A DNA stretch of 64,000 nt, taken from contig NC_016476.1 in assembly GCF_000226095.1 (NCBI RefSeq), positions 4,278,001 through 4,342,000 of the forward strand, in the 5' to 3' direction. The position numbers were made by a program, and so were the translations under genes. Shown in pieces: positions 57,842-64,000 of this stretch (its first letter is position 1; each line of letters opens with the position of its first letter). The stretch is from Thermothelomyces thermophilus ATCC 42464. Lineage: Eukaryota; Ascomycota; Sordariomycetes; Sordariales; Chaetomiaceae. The notes under the pieces were generated by a model. That model saw only the letters and a list, made by a program, of their open reading frames with translations. It searched no databases and was not told the DNA's origin.

Positions 57842-60650
57842 ATTCTATACTACTATACTAATAAGCATGCCAGAGCCTCTCTAGTTATATACAAAGAAAA
57901 CCGTACCTAATAGGCCGGATAAAAACCTCTATCCCTTCTTTAACGCCTAATCTAGAGTACTAATACACTATAAAGAAAAGGAGAAGTAGCTAGAATAGCC
58001 CTATAGAGGCCTTCCCTCCCGGTCTAGCCTACTTACAAGGCAGTATTCCAGAAGCTTCCTTAGGTCCATTAGCCATTGTAAAACTCTCCTTGCCAAACGA
58101 TAGTTACAGGCCCCTATACCCCGTAAGATAAGGTCTAGGTCCCTTTACGTCCGTATTTCCTAGGATTCCCACGTTCGGCTTCTTAGTAGGTTCGGGCACT
58201 ATACGACTAGGTGCTCGACAGTCTCCCTCTCTTAGCTATAGGTATAATAGGGGGTACTAACCCCCGGGACTTAAACCCTAAAAAGGAAGTCACGGAGGCC
58301 AATAGCCCCTATATAGGCCTATACTAGTAGGGAGCTCTAGGCCTTTGTTAGGCCCTAGTGCCTTTATGGGCCTTCCCCCGTGAAAACCAGGCGTAGGGGG
58401 TCCTTGTCCGATATATACTATATCTTCCTACCGGCTTGGTCGGCCCTCTAACGGTTGCTCTAGCTAGCTACTACGGCTAGTTCTGTGGCCTGTAATCTTC
58501 TTTATAGGGTCTATAGGAGGGGTCGACCCCCTCTATAGCCCTCCTAAACCTACTGCCGGACTGTCGACCTCGCTACCTCTAGAGCTATAGGCTTCGGCTC
58601 TTAGCCCCTTGCCCTGGCCCTTCTCTTCCAGAACCTCTGGCTGAGCCTATTATAGGCCTGTTAGATAAGAGCCCTTACAGGGACCCGGGAGGCTCCCAGG
58701 CCTGCCCTAGTCCATAGGAGTGGCTAATCAAGTTTGGCTTCGAAGTCGGCTAGCCTCTTATTAAGATAGAGGTCAAGGGATAGTACCTAGGCTTCTGTTT
58801 CGAGGTACCGGATAGGGGTAGCCTTATAGACCCCGGTAACTACTCGAAGGGCCTTATATTAGGCCTTCGATAGCTTCCTAGCAGGGCCTTCTAGCTTGCC
58901 CCCTAGCTTAGTAGGTTTGTAAAAGTTCGAGGCCCTATAGGCTAAGGCACTACGGATATACTTAGTATAGACCTTATAGGCCTATAAAAGGCCAGGGCCC
59001 TAGGTCTTTATAGCAAGCCTAGTTAGGGCAAACTCCTAGGTTTCTAGCTTTTTAGCTACCTTTATATAATAGGGGCCCTACTATAGCCTCTAGTCTAGCC
59101 AGACCCCGAGGAATCTGGCCGACTTTGACGGGGCTATAGTGGTAGTACCCCCTCCGGGCCGTAGGAGATCTAGCGGTTACGACTACTATTTCCGGCCCCT
59201 GTTAAAGTAGATAAGCTCGTACTTTTCTAGGGCAAAAGCCATACCCCAGGTCCTTGCCTACTAAAGGCAGGCCTTCCAGGCCCTCCGTAGCTAATCGTTA
59301 TAGGCCTCCTCGGCCCTCCTAAAGGCTAGGAGGTTAGTATTGTTAGCGAAGCCTATTAAACTAACCACAGGGCTAGCCTAGTAAATGGCCTGGTAAAGGG
59401 AGGCTATATAGGGGATAAATAGTATAGGAGAGAAAGGTAACCCCTATAGGACCCTAGCCCTTACTACTATATCCTCTATTTCCTAGCTATCGAAGTAAAG
59501 GATAGCTACCCTATTCTATAGCTACTCCCTGACCTAGACCACTAACCACCTTGGGAAGCCCTAGCTCTATAAAGTGGCTAGTAGCCGGGTATGGTTAATG
59601 GTATCGAAAGCCCCTAAGATGTCAAGCTATAGGAGGGAGGTAGCCGCCTTGTACCTCTAGGCCTCTCAGACCTAAGCTATAACAAGCCGGATAGCTAGTT
59701 CTATAGACCTATGTTCCTAATTACCCATCTATTCGGCCGGTAGAAGCCTATAGGCCTCTATAACGGCCGTTACCTTCCAGGCGACTATAGCCTCTAATAC
59801 CTTACCTACTATTGGTAAGAACGCTATAGGCCTATAGCTACCTAGGGTAAAGTAGGCCTATAGTGGTTTGCCGGGCTTATAGAAGACTACTATTCTAGCC
59901 CTTTTAAACCAGGCTAGGAAACAGCCGAGCTATAGGCTTTCTAAGGCTAGTATAGCTAGTATCTGGTAGAGCGGCTACCTATAGGCCTTTAGTAGACTTA
60001 TAAGGAGGAGGTCCTCCCCCGGGGCCTTCTATAAGGCCGCTCTAGCTAGTACTACCCTGACTTTGCCTACTATAACCCCTTAGCTTATTTCGAACTTCGG
60101 CTCCTAGTGGTCGTTTAGATCCGGGTCGTTAATATCTGATAGGTCTACTTCCGGGTTTAGGAAGAACTTATTGGCTAGTGCTTTAGCCTTCTATTAGTAA
60201 GTTATAAGCCCTCCTTTAAAGGCTAGGAGCTTTAGAGGGTTAACTAGTAAGTGGCTTTATAGCCTTGCCTACCGCTCTAGCCTCTATAGTAGGTCTAGCT
60301 AGTTAGTTGACTTCTATAGTATAGCTCTCTAGCTCTTAGTCTTCGCGGCTGTAATGGTCTTGGCCTGGTCCTATAGGGCCTGCTAAAGAGCCTCCTATAT
60401 ATAGGGGTTCGGGGTACTCTTATAGGCTCTCTTTACCTCCCTAGCCCTCTTCCGGGCCTCTCGTACCTCCTTTGTCCACCATCGAGCTCGTTTGCCACCT
60501 ATACTAGCCTTCTTTACTAGAGCCGAGACTAAAGCTATCTCCTTAAGGGCCTCTATAAGCCTATCGAAGGCCTATAGAAGCTTCTCCGGGCCCTGGAAGA
60601 CAGGCCCGGCCCAGGCTGATACTATAACGAACCCAACTCAGACTTCTTCT
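57816..60650 (-). mobile_element. Tad1-like LINE, 5'-truncated and mutated
   Basis: Non-LTR retrotransposon on the minus strand. From its 5' side: a linker with RARWWTKEVREARKRA (about 60,490-60,430), reverse transcriptase blocks through 59,000-60,300, including LLAF and FALEKYELIYF at about 59,340-59,210 where the active-site pair reads FANN in place of FADD, the ribonuclease-H-side block LPLDLYLNKRLADFEAKL-like near 58,770, and a C-terminal ETVEHLVV at about 58,230. The endonuclease and first frame are missing, the usual 5' truncation. The 3' end carries a TAA-type simple tail (57816-57841). Many in-frame TAG codons and CpA depletion on both strands indicate heavy RIP; it is dead. Confidence 0.82.
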
Positions 60651-60839
60651 AAAAGGGTTCAGACGAAGGTAGATTGAGCGGGACAAGCAGGCAGGTCGTC
60701 TGAGGGATTCGGTAAAGCCAAAGGGTTTACAATAACACTAGAGTTATCTCTTATAGTAATTAGCAATACTTGGTATAAGTACTGTGATTATGATTATTAC
60801 CACTGGTGAACTCCTAGAGTCTACCATAACGAGTGACTA
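60651..60839. other. Short spacer between the two elements
   Basis: About 190 bases with ordinary composition that fit neither the LINE nor the Gypsy fossil. It may be a relic of the sequence at the insertion point. Confidence 0.35.
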
Positions 60840-63800
60840 TCTATATATATATATAATCCTAGGATCACTCTTTACCTAGTGATCCTTTGCCGTCTGGATC
60901 ACGGCTGCGGTAGTGATCCCATAGTATATAGATCACTTTGCTAAGCGTGATCCTTTCCTAATTAGTCCGTTTGTGCCTGCTGTCCTATTGGCCTGTTGGG
61001 GGAGGCAGCTTAGGCAGCGTCCTATATGTATATTTCCGTGATACGATGCCCCTCCTTCAAGGCTTTTGACCTGAAAGCCTATCTTAGGCCGTTTCAAATA
61101 GCGCTAACAACCCTTAGTAAGTTATCTCCCGTGTTTCCCTCTTTCCTTTGTATACTGCTGACAACATGTCTCGTATAGCAAAGCGTTCGGTAAAAAGATC
61201 CGTGAAGACTAAGGAGCGTATTGCCCTGGCTACTGCTATTAACGAGCTAGGGTTCGAAGTAATGCCTTATTCTTATTATTTTTCTTGTAGCCTCTGCTAC
61301 TATATGATAGAGAGTTCTTCTTATTATGGTAAATACGTTCGTCGTAGGAGGTTATATGACGGTTCTAGGGTTCTAGTTTTATCTTGTCTATATTCCCTTG
61401 TTAGTATATTTTTCCTATACTAACTTCTATAGTATTCTATATTATAGATAAGTCAAAGCGCCTTAACCGATTGGAATAAGATGCTAAGGAGGCTCTCTAT
61501 ACTAACTACGATTCGTTAGCAAAAGTATAGCATTGTCTAGATAAGTCTCTAGCTCGTTTAGACTATATTCATCGTCAAAAGCAATCGTTATTATCTCGAG
61601 GGTCGGAGATGGTTCGCCAGGGTCTTATATCTTTAGATAAATTAAAAGAGGTAGGATAGCAGGAATCGGGGGCGGTTCTAGGTATGTAGCTTAATGGTAG
61701 TATTAATATTATTAATTAGGGCGTTATCTTCGATTCTGTCCTAGTTTTGCCTTTAGTCGATCTAGGTTCTGCTAGTAGAACTGTTCTAGTTTCTTAGGGC
61801 AGTTCAAATTCTTGACTAGTTCCTATAAGTTGTCTTCTAGTCCGAAATTAAGCTATTTGACTAGGTACTATAGTTCCCTATTAATAATACGTAAATCTAG
61901 AATTTCTTTGATATCCTATTCTTTCTCTTCGTCCTCTGCTTCGATATATATAGTAACCTTAGCGTTCTTTGGTGCTAGTTCGAGAAGTGAAATATGAAAA
62001 ACATCTGTCTGTAGTCGTATAGATGACAGTAACGATAGTCGATAGTTAGATGTCGAAATTTGTTCTTCGATAATAAAGGGTCTGACGTTCTTGAAGTCTA
62101 GCTTCGTGCTTAGTCGTTTGGTTTGTAAGTTTTATACGATTAGGTAGACTTTATCTCCCCTCTCTAGGCAAGGTCCCTCGAGCCTATATTTGTCATAGTA
62201 GTTCTTTATTCTGGTCTTGACAAACTCAAGTTCCTTTTTAAGCTTTTTATATAGTGTGTGCATTTATTCTGCTTTGACTGCTGCTCTCGGCACTATAACC
62301 TCTAGTCTTTGCCTAAGGTCTACTTTATATCTGTAGTTTGTAAAGAACGGTATAACTTTAGTTATTTCCATTAGCGTTATATTATAAGCGAGTTATACTA
62401 TTAGCAATAGTATAACCTAGTCGTTTTGCTAGTAGTTGACATAAGAACGGAGATACTACTCGATAACTTAGTTTAGTCACTCCGTTTGTCTGTCAGTCTA
62501 TAGGTAATATGTCGTTAATAGCTTGCTATTAACGCCTAATCATTGTATTAACGCTTGCTAGAACTTCGATACAAACTTGGTGTCTCTATTAGTGATCCAT
62601 TCTTACGGCTAAGCATGTACTAATATAACTTGCCAATAGATTATATTTAGTTAGGTAATTTACTATAGTAAGAATACTATCGTAGGTTACTCCTGTAGCT
62701 GTGTCCTTAGATTCTAGTAGCTTTATAATGAAGTCTATTATAACCAAGCTCTATAGTTTGTCAGCTATTAGTAGCGGCTAAAGTAGCCCGTACGGCCTAT
62801 ATCGTACCGTTTTGCTTCGATTGTAGATATCATAGTTCTATACGACTTCCTTAACCCGTGCCATTAACTGTGGAAAGTCGTAGTGTTTCTTGACTTATAC
62901 GACAGTCTTCATAACTCCTTTGTATCCTCCGAGTTTCGACTTGTAGAGTTCTCGAATCATCTATAGCTGTTGATCTTTATTATAGATGTACGCTTTGCCT
63001 CGGTACTAAAGTTTCCCATCTTTTTCTTCCACTCTGTCAGGTACTAGTGGTCCGGGTGTTACTTGATACTATGTCTTATTGATCCTTTCTTCTCGAAAGA
63101 TTATATAATATTCTAGGAACGAGTTAAGTAGATTATCTTCTACAGGTATCTACGTTTTGTAATATAGTATTCTGTCTGTTCGTTCCTTAAACAACGGTGG
63201 TATTGTTCCTGTTTATTCTTCTGTATAATCTGTTCGTCAGCTTAAAGCGTCCGCTCGTACGTTCTCTTTGCCCTTCTTATAGCGGATCTCAAAGTTAAAT
63301 TCCACGAGGAATTCTACCTATCGTATTTGTCGTCTATTAAGCTCCTTTGTCATTATAAAGTATCGCAAATTCTTATAATCTATATATACTTGTACTAGTT
63401 TAATTGTACTACTAAGGTATAGTTGCTATTCCTTAAAAGCTTCGATAATCGTAAGTAGTTCCTTATTATAGATCGGATAATTAAGACATGGTCTGTCAAG
63501 CTTCTTTGAAAAGAAGGCTACAGGATATAGCTTTCCTTATCCGTCTCGTTATTCTAATTGTCCTCTAATAGCATAGTTTAAAGCGTCTGTTTCTACCTTG
63601 AATGGTTTCTTAGGGTCTAGTAGTACTAGTACTAGATCTTTGGTAATAGCGTCGCGGATTTACATAAATGCTTGCTTATATTACTCTTCCTATTGGAATT
63701 TAGTATTCTTCTTAGTTATTTGGGTTAAAGGTCGTGTGATCGCTCTAAAGTTTCTAATAAATATCCGATAGAAGTTTATAAATCCGATGAAACTTCGTAC

Positions 63801-63875
63801 TTCCGTGACTGACGTCGGTTATAGCTAATTCTTGATAGCTTTAACCTTTGAAGGTTCTATCCGGATTTATCCCAG
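60840..63875 (-). mobile_element. Ty3/Gypsy retrotransposon fossil, cut by the telomere
   Basis: LTR retrotransposon remnant. On the minus strand, from the telomere side, there are reverse transcriptase to ribonuclease H sequence (about 63,870-63,200) and integrase sequence (about 63,000-62,100). The gag-protease side is missing because the element stops at the telomere. At 60,840-61,140 lies an LTR-like stretch with six GGATCAC/GTGATCC-type motifs in both orientations. From about 61,166 to 61,800 a second reading frame runs on the plus strand, of a type that I recall beside fungal Gypsy elements. The element is broken in well over ten places and shows RIP-like composition; it is an old fossil. 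Confidence 0.8.
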
Positions 63876-63881
63876 GGAGGG

Positions 63882-64000
63882 TTAGGGTTAGGGTTAGGGT
63901 TAGGGTTAGGGTTAGGGTTAGGGTTAGGGTTAGGGTTAGGGTTAGGGTTAGGGTTAGGGTTAGGGTTAGGGTTAGGGTTAGGGTTAGGGTTAGGGTTAGG
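63882..64000 (+). repeat. Telomere, (TTAGGG)n
   Basis: Nearly twenty perfect TTAGGG units running to the window's edge in the orientation of a right chromosome end. It starts within ten bases of the Gypsy fossil, without subtelomeric helicase genes or degenerate telomere repeats between. Confidence 0.99.

Noticed and set aside
60492-60677. Plus-strand 61-residue frame within the LINE
   Set aside because: It is the complement of the LINE's linker region, which reads as protein on the minus strand.
1-64000. CRISPR arrays, bacterial operons, ribosome binding sites
   Set aside because: The window is eukaryotic with spliced genes and a TTAGGG telomere; no spaced direct-repeat array was seen.

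Overview
The window is the right-hand end of a filamentous ascomycete chromosome: the last 119 bases are a perfect TTAGGG array. Intron-rich genes with short GT-AG introns, Zn2Cys6 and Pth11-like families, CBM1-tailed secreted plant-wall enzymes and changes of the RIP type (TpG to TpA, CpA depletion) point to a Sordariomycete. The GH10-CBM1 xylanase looks, from memory only, like the enzyme known from Myceliophthora (Thermothelomyces) thermophila, so a member of the Chaetomiaceae is my best guess.

Layout. 1-8.9 kb: the 3' part of a cytochrome P450, a small secreted protein, a sugar transporter and, tail to tail with it, an NRPS-like adenylation-thiolation-reductase enzyme. 11.4-11.8 kb: a cysteine-rich secreted peptide gene. 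14.4-16 kb: a divergent pair, a TMEM256/DUF423 membrane protein and a YwbE-domain protein with a C2H2 finger. 16-19.3 kb: an unassigned decayed stretch and a Pth11-like seven-helix receptor. 20.5-26.5 kb: a kaurene-oxidase-like P450 and a Zn2Cys6 regulator. 26.7-27.5 kb: a frame-broken hemerythrin-domain gene. 28.3-38.5 kb: GH10 xylanase, M28 aminopeptidase, a small Myb/SANT-like nuclear protein and a CE5 acetylxylan esterase. 43.2-45.4 kb: a DHA2-type transporter pseudogene. 46.7-48.8 kb: a hexapeptide acetyltransferase with a long acidic, membrane-anchored tail. 53.1-56.0 kb: phosphoketolase, the last intact gene. From 56.6 kb on: AT-rich decayed sequence, a 5'-truncated LINE, a Ty3/Gypsy fossil and the telomere.

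How the genes fit together. Xylanase and acetylxylan esterase would act together on acetylated xylan, and both have GGCTAA-type (XlnR/Xyr1-like) sites upstream. Phosphoketolase could feed pentose-derived xylulose-5-phosphate into acetyl-phosphate. The NRPS-like reductase, the neighbouring transporter and the P450 may be a small metabolite locus, but I see no dedicated regulator beside them. Gene density is low, and broken genes increase towards the telomere.

Gene models were spliced by eye from frame, GT-AG signals and family conservation. Product names rest on recalled family motifs; no database was searched.
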